Part shown: positions 1 through 15,431 of the stretch, in pieces
Layout: each line of letters opens with the position of its first letter
How positions within the stretch are numbered: the first letter of the stretch is position 1
From: Gaertneriomyces semiglobifer
Taxonomy: Eukaryota; Chytridiomycota; Chytridiomycetes; Spizellomycetales; Spizellomycetaceae
Assembly (NCBI GenBank): GCA_025558075.1
Contig: JAHLKF010000001.1
Location: forward strand, 186,001 to 250,000
DNA length: 64,000 nt
Direction: 5' to 3'
Program-made: the position numbers and the translations under genes
Notes under the pieces: generated by a model
What the model was told of the DNA's origin: nothing
What the model saw: the letters and a program-made list of their open reading frames with translations, nothing else
Databases searched by the model: none

Positions 1-2771
1 TTCACCTGCAATGTTTTCTCAGAGATAGTTCCCACAATCAAATCTGACCGCTGTTGTGACTTACGTCGAAGCTCACAATCATGTCCAAGAACGTATTCTT
101 CTGCTCAGCCGTGGGCTTTCGGAACTCGCGTGTCGCAGCGATAATTCTTCCTGCTGGTAGATGATATGTAACACGGATCTACAGCCGACTTTTAAGTTGA
201 CTGGGAGAATTAGCGCAGGCTTCAGTATTGATGCCTTACTTTATCCTCCCGCAGGAAGTATGTTCGTTTCGCAGCATCTTGAGATACGCTTACATCTGTG
301 GCAACATCAATTGAGTTCATATTCCCTTGATACATGCAATGCTTGTAGCTAATCCTCATACCCGGGTCGCGATCAAACTTCTCCGTCATTTTTATTATGG
401 CACCTCTGACAGGATCATCGTCTTCCTGCGAGAGCGTCATTGAAGACAACCGTCTACCTGCTCGAACCATGACCGAACCTACCGCGTCATCTTCAAACGT
501 CACACTTCTGTATACGAGACGGTCATCCCTTTCAGTGAAATACTCCATCACCTTGGTAATATCGTCTACTCGCTTGACGAGACCATCAGATCTGGCGCTA
601 GGATAAAATATCACCTCCTTGGTGTAGCCCTCAACAATAACATGTTCCTTCAACCCATGTGGACGACCAGGGTCAAAGAATTCATGCACGCGCCGCTCAA
701 AGGGTACTCGGATTCGCTGCCGCAGTTTATCCCTAACAGTTGTCAATGAAGCATATATCAATATGATAGCTGCAGCCAATAGTACCTTCGATTGGCGAAA
801 TACTCATGTATCTCTCCATTAAAGTCTGTAGCGTCATCCGCAAAGAATGTTACACGGCTAACCATTCCATCTTTGCGGCAATAATCTGCGAAGAGTTCCT
901 AGTCCAAAAGATAAATAAAAGAATTCATGGCGACTTTTCAGAGGAACGATACCAACATGTCGCGCGTTCTGATAAACGACACTTTTTGCACCGAGCGGGC
1001 ACCGGGCCTCAAAATCTTCTTTCGGAATGTGTAGGCGCTCTACCCAAGATGGTGGTAGGTCCAGCACATCTGGGGTGTTATCTTCATTGTCTTCTTCATC
1101 TGACGCATTATCTCCGACGTCATCTTCCTCACTGCGATTTGGATCCACCCCGCCAGGTTGCGTATTGTCCAGCAATACGAATTCCCATTTGGTGTTATCT
1201 CCCAAATCAAATGATATGCCCTTTGTAAACAAAGCGTCACGCACGCTGCGAAAAACCTTGGGAACCCCCGCATGTCAAGCTTACAACTAACCTTAAGACC
1301 CTCGTAGCAAACCTGCATATTCACCCAATAGTTGACCGAGCTGAACACGCTTTCGACTCCCAGATAGCATTCGTTCTCTGGCGAACATATTGCACCAGTG
1401 GTCGGCTCTAAGATATGAAGTCTTAGAAATCGAAGCCCGGACAGTAATTGGAGGCACTCTTACCGATGAAGAACGCCTCCGCAACCTCTCTTTTCCCAGG
1501 CAAAACGAGGACCCAAGAATGCACCCGAAGTCCCTTCAATTCATCATCGTCATCGTCCGACATCTGGTCACGTAATCTTAGCTGCAGCGCAACAATGAAC
1601 ACAAGCATAAGACATACCGCTTGTGCTTCCGCTTCTCTTTTCTGGCGTGCTTCTAAATCCTCTCGTTCTTTTACTTTAAGCTTCTCCTCTTGCTTCGAAA
1701 GGAACTGGCTTTTCAACTGCCGCGGGGGTTTAATTCTGTACTTATTAGGCGTGGCATCGGCCCCCTTTCCCACTCTTTGCAGTTTTTCTGACCCCTGCTC
1801 GCCACGCGCGGTCATTGGGGATGCTATGCCGACTGCATCGCTTGTAATTCTACTTTGGTCCATTAACGTCACTGACCGGCTAGCGTAGCCTGAAACAACA
1901 TAAGCATCGTAGCCTACACCGCGAAGCAGTGAGACCAAAAGAATGGAATAGTCAAAAGCGTTTCCTTGTTGCAGTCTGGCTGTATATGCGGGGCCAGGTA
2001 TCGTTTGCGGCTAAAGGACGGATGAGCCACAAGTTGTTTTCCCCAAGAACGCACACACACGACTTACAAGTTCGTGTGGCGGCTCTAGTGGGACATAAGA
2101 TAGAAACTCAGACAAAAACTTGGCACATCCTCGGTAATCGTAGAGTTCTCTGTAAGGAAGCTGTGACTGTCGAATACTTGTGCATACAAATTTCTACGAC
2201 ATTTCCATGAATAATGGCTTGAAGCGCAGGCATTCACCCCCATCATGAAGAATACCTTTGTTCCAAAATGATTGGGCGGAGACAGCAACAGCTCTTTCCT
2301 TCCCGGGTACAATTGAGTATACTGTCGGTTGAAGTTGTCGACAAATTCGAGAATCTGTTCTTCTTTCGGCGTGTTGGTGTAGTACGAGCTGGGAAACCTG
2401 GACTTATCCAGAAGTTCTTTGATTAACATGTCACGCTTTCGTTGCTGTTGTTCTCTAAACTCGGCTTCATGTGGGTCATTTTCGTCGGCCTGCCCCTCAT
2501 ACGATGATTCCGTCGAAAGTTGGCTAAGCTTTTTCTGCAAAGCCGACGTACTTTCAGCCGCAATTAAATCCGCCTGAAGAAAAGGGTCATCTCCAGGCTG
2601 TGCTTCTGGTGGTTCGCTGTCAGCCAAACCAGCCGGTGCATCCTGCACAGGCGGTGTGCTAGCCACATCAACTGCCTTGCTGGAACGACGAGAGATCTTT
2701 AACTGAGGAGTCCTTGCGCTCGGAGAAGATCTTCCGCCTGTGACGGCGTCCACCTCCGTCCCTGTAAGCAT
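1..2771 (-). CDS. DRC7: Dynein regulatory complex subunit 7 (DRC7/CCDC135), 3' part beyond left edge
   Basis: Subunit of the nexin-dynein regulatory complex that links outer doublets in motile axonemes, so it acts in the zoospore flagellum. The ATG is at 2771. Exon 1 has a disordered N-terminus and then SSYYTNTPKEEQ and FNRQYTQLYPGRKELLLSP (ends about 2256). A short exon follows with LPYRELYDYRGCAKFLSEF, then an exon with GNAFDY, GVGYDAYVVSGYA and YRIKPP. Later exons carry GLRVHSWVLVLPGKRE, SVNYWVNMQ, SFDLGDNTKWEFVLL and IRVTYHLPAGRIIAATREF. This order matches animal DRC7, a transglutaminase-like fold with long linkers. The last visible exon ends near the window start with a donor at about 60 and an acceptor at about 5, so the C-terminal third is outside. 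The GNAFDY motif has Ala where animal homologues have Cys. Family assignment is firm; exact splice sites are my reading. Confidence 0.9.
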
Positions 2772-3145
2772 GTTGATGGTAGTGTTATAATGACCATCTG
2801 AAGATTCGCCTCATGTTATTTCGTTTCCTTCAACGCGTTCGTGCTGCTTACGTGAACCAAAAGTCCGACATCGCGTGGGGTTAACCGCGATTTATCGAAT
2901 TTCTAACTACCAATTCGAAGAAAAGTCTAAATTCCTAGCAAGCATGTGTATCATTACAGACATGTTACTGTTGCGAGCTTCATGATGTTACGGCTACCTC
3001 ACCTCAAATTCATGCTGGATGAGCATTATTTAAAACAACCAGCTGCAAGAAAGCGCTTACTTTGGAGAACATCGTTGCGAGCTTCCGATCGTTGACTTCG
3101 ATGCATACTTTCGGTTGCTTATGTTCGCTCCGGTCATGCTGGATT
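2772..3145. other. Intergenic: DRC7 promoter side
   Basis: This stretch separates DRC7 from the 3' end of the next minus-strand gene. I see no coding exon, RNA gene or repeat in it. It should hold the DRC7 promoter. Confidence 0.5.
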
Positions 3146-5729
3146 TCAACGCCACTTGTAGCCGCGAACGGTTTCCGTTCGTATCCTTGACAACTTTGCG
3201 GGGCAGTTCGGCTTGGCCTCTCTACTTTCGCTAGAGCCCGCGGCTGCCATGTTTTCTTTGAAGCCGTGCCTTGCCCGGACAAGTTTCGATGACGCAGCTG
3301 GATGTTCGTGCTGTTTTTCTGATGGATATTCGTTAACGGAGTGTAGTCTCCTGAGCCTAACCATTTCATTGGTGGTTTGACCGATGACTACCGAACTACG
3401 GGAAGACGTCAGCTTTGGGTCAACGTTCGAGTGTGCATTCGATTTCCCTAGTGGCAAACGTGCATTTGAAGCGTCGTTTGCACAATTTATTGACGTCAAA
3501 ACCGAACGTTTTGTGTTGCTCGTGCAATTGGCGATAGCTTGTGGATAAACAGCCCGCAAACCTCGGCAGGCTGACACGGCTGCGGTTGATCGCCCTCGGG
3601 TACCGTCTGATTCTGAGCTTTTATTAAGAGAGTCCTTCTTTGCAAGAGAGACTGCGCCGTTGTTAGCGGTTCGCGTCGTACATGCTGAATAGGAAGATCT
3701 CGAACTGCGAACAATGGTAAGGGATGCAGTGGATTGTGTGCGGTCGAGGAAGCTCTTCGATGGCGATACTGGTAACGAACATGTTGAGAAGGTGGTGTCG
3801 CTAGTTGTATCACGTAAAGAGCTCGATCTTCGGACAAGGCCATGAGCAGGGTTGACAGAAATTCGCCCCAAGAGCTTACTGGTCCGGTCCCGGTTGATGT
3901 CAGGCAACGCTCCTGAATTAGCGCGACAGATAGAGCCAAGAATGCTCGCTGTCATGCCAGATTGCTTTGTAAATTTGTCCCTCAGGGCAGCCACAACCGT
4001 TTTAGCAGTTGACACTATTGAGCCCTTTGGAACAAATGGCCTCATTATGGGAGTCGCCTTTGGAATACTGGATGTCGTTGTAGATGCAACCACTGCTTCG
4101 CGCGTTGCATTAAGCGTCGTTTTCACAGCTCCTTTCGCAGCTGCATTCGAAGCAATGGAATTCAAGGATCTAGTTTTGGAGATATTGGCCCGTTTCTGGG
4201 CAATGGCTTGTTTTGCCGGTTGTTGAAGTTTAGGAACCACGTGACTGCTTGCCATTGAAACGCTGCAATTCGTTGATCCAGTTGTAGAAGCAACTTTCAA
4301 TTGTTCAGCTGTCTCTAGTTGCTCACGTACGGCGGTTATAGTGACTCCTTGTGCAATTTTGGAAGAACGGCCTGGAAGCCTTGTATCCGGTCGGGAGGCT
4401 GGAGTGTATCTCTGATGAATCATTCGTCGCAACCCGTTATCTGGAGGCGCAGCCACCTGAGCCTTTGCAGAGACACTAGAGCGGAAGCCTGCCTCAGCTG
4501 AGATCTGATCCTCTCGTGAAGTCGGAGGGACGTATCGTATATTACTATTGCTGCCAAAAAGTTTGGATGCTCTCCTTGCTGTCAATGTGCTGCAGGATGG
4601 CCTCGAGGACAAGGCGGGGCCATTGGTGTGGACTGGCGAGAAGAGCCTCCTACGGACCCTGTTGAGGCCTCGCAAGTGCGTCTGGACCTTGGGATCGCCT
4701 TCGGAAGTTGTCACAGAGTGTTCTGCTGGGTGATCCGTGACTGTGATCTTCAAATCAAACGAAGTCCACGCCGCTCCGCCTCTGATAAGGAATTTTTGGC
4801 TGAACGTTCCCGTGCTTATCGGCCGCACATAGATCGTAACCAGTGCGCGTTTTCCAGGTTCAATCACTCCCTCCGTGCTGTCCAGAACGAAGAGCTTCGA
4901 CTTGCACAACTCGGTACGTCGGTCGAATTGGGATGCATTAGCCAGCACTTTCTTGGCAGGGCCTTGATTGTAACACCGCCATGGCAGGTCGACTCCTGCA
5001 GGGTTCTCAATGACGCATACTAGCTTCGACGCATCGGCCGAGGTTATTGTCGGCAACGTAATGATGCCGATAGTAGCAAAGTCTGGTGGTGTTACCACTA
5101 TCTTCTTGAAATAAAGCTAGTGACGGGGGCTAGTCAATGAATGAGATTCTGGTGGAAAACGCGCGTAGGCCGGAAAGACTTACCTGTGACGGCTGCTTCT
5201 TCTTGCGGCCCTTTGGTGAATTGCCAATCACGTCAACGAACTTGCCGGTGGCATCGCGCCGCGGCGTCCCAAACAAGGGCTGTCAAAAGCAGAGTGATGA
5301 GAAGGTAGGTTTCGGAAAGTAGCTCTTCCTGACCCATACCCGTTCCTCTGGGGGAAGTCGTTGGTCCAAGGCCCCAAGACATTCAGAGCGCTCCTTGAAG
5401 TACGAGTCGGCGTGCCTTCGCTCTCCATCAACGAACAAGGTCTCCTGGGACGCGTCCGACATGCACGCATCGTCCGTCCCTAGGGACCACGGGTCATCGG
5501 TTGGTAATTCTGTGAAGCAGTCCGAAAGTCACCACCTTGAAAGAAATAGCGCACAATGCTCCAATCTAGTACTTACCATTAAGGTCGAGTGGCAGACCAG
5601 CGGCGGCCTGTTCTAAAATTCCAAAACAAAAAAAGAAACATTTTAGCTGTGAAGATTCATCAAAGATCGACAAACTTACCTACCTGCGGCCAACGCGGAG
5701 AATTCATCAAAGTCATGGAAGGCATCCAT
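3146..5729 (-). CDS. Protein with PapD/ASH-like domain and long disordered Ser/Arg tail
   Basis: A five-exon model starts at ATG 5729 (MDAFHDFDEFSALAAG), after an in-frame stop upstream. Small exons follow: EQAAAGLPLDLN, then ELPTDDPW through ALDQRLPPEER, then PLFGTPRRDATGKFVDVIG with GRKKKQPSQ. They join the long exon at KIVVTPPDF near 5100. Each join has a GTAGGT/GTAAGT/GTATGG donor and a pyrimidine-AG acceptor. Residues about 120-240 look like an immunoglobulin-type PapD/ASH (ASPM-SPD2-Hydin) domain: FATIGIITLPTITSADASK, VIENPAGVDLPWRCY, GVIEPGKRALVTIYVRP. The rest, about 450 residues, is basic, Ser/Thr/Ala-rich and probably disordered. ASH domains occur in centrosomal, spindle and ciliary proteins, which would suit a flagellated fungus. 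That is inference from one domain; I cannot name the orthologue. Confidence 0.6.
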
Positions 5730-5976
5730 GGCTGCAGACGGAATTCTCTGGGCGTGGTCTGTGCACAATCAATGTCGGTGGAGTGTTCATCTGCTGCGCA
5801 CGATTGTGACAAAAGCGCACATGTGTGGGTTGACGCGTTTCGTCCGAACCTGTCAAGGGCGATCACCACATTTTATGTGCCCTGGCATCAGACCTAGTGA
5901 GTAATGGAGACCAGGTGCGCGGAAACGCACGGATGTATGAATCAAGACTAGTGATATTCATTATAGTGACATTCTC

Positions 5977-9098
<3,122 letters not shown>

Positions 9099-9623
9099 CT
9101 ATCTCATTGCATTCCATTGTTTCTTTACTATCTCTGTGACTTTATCGAGTGTTTCCTGCCCAAAAACGGCTAAAACTGTCTGGTCAAACTCTCCCTCCAA
9201 AAACTCCTCATACGAGCATCGAATTTCAGTCGGATTCAGTCCGCCATCACGCGTCCATTTTTGACTGAGGCGCTTCCGAGGCCAGCTGCGTAAGATGCAA
9301 ATGTTATCTGATTGCACACGAAGCTGGTGATAAGTCTGAGAAGGAGCTGGCCCAAGGGACTGTGATTCAAAGAGAGTCTGCACGTTGGGCGACGGGTGGT
9401 ACGGTTGGAAAAAATCAGCCTCAGTGAGACTTTCCAAAGATGAACCGATGTTTGCTTGATTTAAGGGAACGGGAGTGGCTGATGCTCCTGCGAAACCGGG
9501 GACATCGCTCACGCTGCGAGGCGTTGTCGGCTTTCGCACGCGACTAGCTATAACAGGGTTGGGTTGTTGCGGAGGGTTTGTGATTGGTGCGCTAGGCGCT
9601 AGACGGCTCGAAGCTTTGGACAT
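9099..9623 (-). CDS. Hypothetical protein, 174 aa
   Basis: A single open frame from ATG 9623, which I do not recognise. The first 70 residues are Pro/Ser/Ala-rich and probably disordered (SKASSRLAPSAPITNPP). The C-terminal half looks folded and mixed in charge, with LRVQSDNICILRSWPRKRLS and then a helical YEEFLEGEFDQTVLAVFGQ and TLDKVTEIVKKQW. There is no signal peptide or membrane segment. No intron is needed, although most neighbours have introns. It is placed between PRP43 and the epimerase with no evident functional link. It is probably real because the frame is long, ATG-started and has ordered amphipathic segments. Confidence 0.55.
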   Translation of the reverse strand: MSKASSRLAPSAPITNPPQQPNPVIASRVRKPTTPRSVSDVPGFAGASATPVPLNQANIGSSLESLTEADFFQPYHPSPNVQTLFESQSLGPAPSQTYHQLRVQSDNICILRSWPRKRLSQKWTRDGGLNPTEIRCSYEEFLEGEFDQTVLAVFGQETLDKVTEIVKKQWNAMR

Positions 9624-10384
9624 GTTGGTCGTACGTCTTATCCGGACTTGCTATCCTAGCTGTACTTTGGTGAGAGTTCCTCGTCTCGTCGGAGTTGCTT
9701 ATATAACGATCGATCACGTGACCGGACCGGTAAACAAGACCGCGTACCAGAGGCTTGGTGAAAGGACGACGAGTGGAATGCATTAGAAAGTGGGTTCAGA
9801 CGGAGTATTGCTGATTTCTCTGGGTGCCCAACAGTTTGGACAGCCACTGGTGGGCTTTCTGGTTGAATCCGGGCTAACTTGGACAGGCTCGGCCATCTCT
9901 TTGAAATTCAAAGACATAACAAATGAATAAGAGTATCGATTGTAATCATGCCTGGCTTCGTCACATCTATCTGTACGGCATATGACCGGACGGGCATTTT
10001 CTGACATCTGCATCAACGCCCATCGTGACGTTCACGCAAACATACGTTGGTAAATGAATCCGCGGGTTCTGGGGCGCCCGTCCAGCTACGACTTGCATCC
10101 AGTGTGAGCGGGTGAGGCTAGTGTGACCGAGCTTAACCTATTGCTGGACTTTGTACCGGCCCCTCTGCGCACGGTCCAATGTCTCGCAGCTGCTTTGCAT
10201 ATTCACGTTGTCATTAAAGAACTTGGAACAAAAAAAACCGCGACGCGTCAAGATGGCCTCGAGCCGTTAGCATTCCTTCAGCCTGTCAACAGCAGGAAGT
10301 ACCTTCGAAGGCCCAGATCAGCAGGAGCGTCCTACGACAACAAGTGATTTCCATTAGTTGCGCGAGTCTGTTATATTAGTTACC
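9624..10384. other. Intergenic: divergent promoter region
   Basis: Lies between the divergent orphan (minus) and the epimerase (plus). Only short scattered frames without family features are present. No tRNA-like box pair or repeat was noticed. Confidence 0.4.
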
Positions 10385-11555
<1,171 letters not shown>

Positions 11556-11842
11556 GTCATAGTGAGCATTAACCGTCCCATGTTGTATAGTTACCGGGAC
11601 CTTGTGATTAGCTCATGTGAGCAACACCATATAATAGTGATGACAGGTTTAAACTTATTCCAGGTACTATGTGCTCACTTCTAGACAACTACCGGAAATC
11701 GTTTTCTCCATAACGTACCGTTACGTTTTGCACAGCAGCGATAACTGTCTAGCGTGCGATCTGAGGCTTTGCATGATCCTGGATGAATAACTCCTTGCAC
11801 TCTTTTGTTATGCCAGCCAGCGACATTCGTCTAGGAAGATCG

Positions 11843-13302
11843 TTACTCCCTGGGGGCATGGGATTTCCATCTTATCCTGGTGTCGTACTCCTTCCTAGCA
11901 AAAGCCTCTCGCCTATATTGCTCTTCCGAAGGCCCACGCTCCCGCGAATAACGCTCTCGTGAGTGAGATACTTCCGGATTCTGATGCTCCCACGAGTGAC
12001 TCTTCCGGGAGTAATGTGCTTCCGAGCTCGAACGCTCTCGCGAGTGAGGTAGCGGGTAATTTGCTTCCGAACCTTCCCTCTCCCGCGAGTAACGCTCCCG
12101 CGGATACCTGGCTTCCGGATTCTCACGCACTTGCGAATAACGTTCTTGAGGATAATAAGGTGCTTCCGAACCTTGGGGCCCCCGCGAGTAACGCTCCCGC
12201 GAATAACGACGCCGGTAACTCGCTTCCGAACCTTCATTCTCGCGGGAGTACCTGTCTTGCGGACAATTCGCTTCCATACGCTCATGTTCTTTCGAATAAC
12301 GCTCTCGGGAATACTGTCGTGGGTAACTCGCCTCCGGATTGTCACGTGCCCGTGGGTGCCATTCCTGCGGATGGTTCGCTTCCGGATCCTCATGCTGCCG
12401 CGGCTGACTCGATTGAAAGTACATCGGAAATAATCGCTGAAATTCTGGGTTTATTGCCAACGGTCCAAGCGGCACTCGCTTCTGGGCTGGAGGCAGATGC
12501 TCATCATGCGCAATCGCATATTTATCTACTGGATGTGTGGCTATTCCTGATTCGTCTAAATGGAACAGCTGATGTTCTCGCAGATATGTTCTGACGTCAG
12601 GAGGATTGTTGTGTTGGAGCTCGTCAAGGTACGCAAGTAAGCTGAGGAGGGACGTATCATTCACGCAGTCAAAGTTCGGATCGCATACGGTGTAGGGTGG
12701 GAGATGCAGTCCATTGTCCGGCGTATAAGCAGCCTTTGCTGCAGTGTCGTCGATCAATATGGTATTTTTCTTATGATCGGTAGTTAGGTCAAGTCATGTC
12801 CCATACAAGAGTGATTGCGTAGGCCTTCTGCCGGACTGTACCTCGTTCCATATGCCTTCTCGGTTCACCACAGGATCATGCCACACATTATATAAATCCT
12901 TGCGACAACTGTGGTCTCGGAAAGAGTTCTTAACGTCGCTGCAATGTGTCCGATCCCAGCCAAATGCAAGTTGTGGGGTATAATGACCGAAAATGGCCTG
13001 AGTCATCGGTTGACCATTCTTCGGATTGGCGGATGTCCATGCAGCTACTGCGTAATGCTTGAAAATGCCTTCTAGAAATGCATCAAGATACGGTCTGAAA
13101 TATGCGCTACAGTGATTCCGTTAAGAATGGCAGTATGAAGTTAACTGATGATCTGGCCAACATACTGAGCACGAGCCAAGACAAAGTCAGGAACGGGCGG
13201 GCAGCGTGGATTTGCATTCGCCGCTTGTCGATGTTTAGGTGTGACACGCTCGAGCAGAGTACCGTTCAAATCAAGTATAAGCAGTATCTTCTTTTTCGCC
13301 AT
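11843..13302 (-). CDS. FCP1/NIF-type HAD phosphatase with repetitive Arg/Ser/Glu-rich tail
   Basis: Three exons: 13302-13166, 13094-12842 and 12769-11843. The start MAKKKILLILDLNGTLLER gives the DxNGT motif I of FCP1/SCP (NLI-interacting factor) phosphatases. WTSANPK is the T/S motif II region and NTILIDDTAAKA is the motif III/IV Asp pair. These enzymes dephosphorylate Ser/Thr in proteins such as the RNA polymerase II tail; the substrate here is unknown. The first Asp lies in DLNGT, where most members have DLDGT. Fungal relatives with Asn are common in my memory, and the nucleophile is the first Asp, so activity is plausible. After the catalytic domain (about 230 residues) come about 170 residues of degenerate repeats resembling PEASYPRERYSRERE. 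The tail could bind RNA or be phosphorylated like an SR protein, which is inference. Confidence 0.8.
11900..12397 (-). repeat. Degenerate tandem repeat inside the phosphatase tail
   Basis: About nine units of roughly 15-20 codons, each near (P/S)EAxYPRERYSRERE(G/N). At the DNA level, plus-strand fragments such as cgagtaacgctcccgcg recur with variation. Units differ by substitutions and short length changes, so this is an old, diverged array under some protein constraint. Other frames are also open here because of the repeat. Confidence 0.75.
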
Positions 13303-13434
13303 GTTGGTAGTCAAAAGTAATAAATCAAGCTTCAAGAAAAAATCTTGGGAAAAAGTGTGGACGCGATGAACAACGTTCAACGCAAAAAAGAATAAAAAAT
13401 ACACGCACACTCTAGTCTAACCATCTATAGCACT

Positions 13435-14654
13435 CTATAGGCTTTCTTTCAAAGACCAGGGCAACCTCTTCCCAGCCATGAATGGCACTACAGATCTTGC
13501 ATTGCCATCATCATCGAAGAATTCGTATTCTGCTGGAACACTATATTCTTGACGGACCAGCGTCACACTATGTGCATTGCGGCTACCCGCCTCCAGTTTG
13601 TAGAACCGACGGCCATTTTCGCAGGCAAATGCGCGCAAGCTCGAGAGCGCATCAAATGACTCCAAAATTGTCGCCAGGTACGGCAGAACAAGCGGGGTGG
13701 TATAAACTCCGGCAACAGAGGTGCTAGACTCCTTTGTATGACGAGGGTGGGGAGCTGAGTCTGTTCCCAGGAAGAATTTTGGGTGTGCCTCCTTTACGAC
13801 GGCTCGTAGGGCATCCCGATCATGCGGATACTTTGCGACAGGTTTGCAGAAATGGTGGCACTGGCCAGCCCAATCGTCCACAATAAGGCTGAGGTGGTGC
13901 ACAGTAATGCTGCATGCGACAGTAGGCCCGAGAGATTTTACCATATCCACAGCGGCCTTTGTGGTCGCATGCTCTAAGACAATCCTCAACTTTGGAAAGT
14001 CCTCGTGCAGTTGTTTGAGATGTTTCAAGAACTTCTCTTCAGCATTCATCACACAGACATCATTCTCCGGATCGCTTGGAATTTCACCGTGCAGGTTCAA
14101 CACCATGTCAACCTCTTGCATAGCTTCAAAGACTTTATAGTAAGCGGTATAACTCTCAATACCGCTGTCGCTGTTCGTCGTAACTCCACGGGGATAAGAC
14201 TTTACGCCTGTCACGTATTCAGTATCAGCACATGCACTTCAACAATCGATCGTGCGTCGAGCTTGCAACTGACCCTTTATGCCGGCTTTGGCAGCCTTCT
14301 TGATTTCCTCCGGTGTCAATTCAGGCACCAGATATAACGTCATGAGAAATTCCACTCCAGGTGCGAGCTTCTCCAAGTCTGCTTTGTACGCGAGGGCTCT
14401 CTCTGTCGTGGTGACTGGTGGCTTCAAGTTGGGCTAGCAATGTAAAAAACGTCAAGATACCGTAAAAAAACCGCAGGACCGTACGGAGGGCATTCCGTTG
14501 CTCTTTCAACCCCCGCTGTATACCATACCATTACATAGGCAGTCTTGACGCCTCCCTTCAAGACATGAGGTGTCACGGCTCGCATGAGCGCATCTTGCCT
14601 CAGATGAACATGAAAATCATCGAGAAGTGGAAGCTCCAAAGTGGTCACTGACAT
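13435..14654 (-). CDS. URA4: Dihydroorotase (pyrC/URA4 type)
   Basis: Cyclises carbamoyl aspartate to dihydroorotate, the third step of de novo pyrimidine synthesis; cytosolic Zn enzyme. Exon 1 runs from ATG 14654 and holds DDFHVHLRQ (metal-binding HxH), ending at KTAYVM. Exon 2 covers PNLKPPVTTTERALAY to AGIKG. Exon 3 starts VKSYPRGVTTNS, whose Lys is the carboxylated metal bridge. NLHGEIP, VLEHATTKAA, ACSITVHHL and FFLGTDSAPH supply the other His and Asp ligands. Length of about 350 residues fits the monofunctional class II enzyme, not the CAD fusion. The second intron begins with GTCAGT. The complete gene starts only about 130 bp from the phosphatase start region. Confidence 0.95.
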
Positions 14655-15431
14655 TGTCGAATGGATAAGTCAATCGCTCGACTGGTTAAAGTATCTCGTC
14701 TGATGGTTTTCGGGTAACTCTCTGACTAGGACGCTTTGAGCAAAAGCTGCGAATGCCATCCTGAATGTGTTATTGATAAGTGGCTCTCACTACTCAAACC
14801 AAAGGCCGAGGCATCCCATAACGCCGAGTGCATCTGAATGGTTTGCGGTGAAGCCTACGGGAGGCCCGCCTTGACTCTCACCCACTAGCATACGGCATGA
14901 TACCCGAGGGAGGCTGCTTGTTGTGTGCGCCACCAGCGTGGATCTTGCAAAAACCCGCTGGCAACTAACACGCAACAGCTAAGAAGGGGGCCGTTAACCT
15001 CTAATTCCCGTCAGTGCAGCCATTGCAAGCGCTGATAAAATCCCTCGCAGCCGGTCACAGCATTCGAAACACGCATTGGAAAAAAAGCTCTAGGGATGGA
15101 GTGCTGCCAGACCTGAGGTGAGATACCGTTGAGGTGCCTCACAATTTTAAACCTTACAAGGAAACGATCATTGCGAACCGCCTGCTATGTTTTCCTTTCC
15201 TTGGATGATCCCCCATCTCCGTTTGGTTTGGGAGCCGTGATCAGTGTTGTGGGTTGGAATGTCGCCTTACCCGCCTCAAAAGGGCCATGTCATGTACGTA
15301 ATGGCTTGCGCGCGTGAAGCCAGCAAAGCCCAACCTTTGACTTTCGCATAAATAACAACCAGAGAACGACCGATAAACATTTTAGAACACTCTACACTCC
15401 TTATTACTTCTGTTGATCCGACGAAAACATT
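14655..15431. other. Intergenic: divergent promoter region
   Basis: Separates the divergent dihydroorotase and membrane-protein genes. No coding exon, RNA gene or repeat stands out. An A/T stretch (cgcataaataac, about 15345) could be a TATA-like element for the plus-strand gene. Confidence 0.4.

Noticed and set aside
11959..12594. 211-codon plus-strand frame opposite the phosphatase tail
   Set aside because: It starts without supporting features and is explained by the repeat composition of the minus-strand gene.
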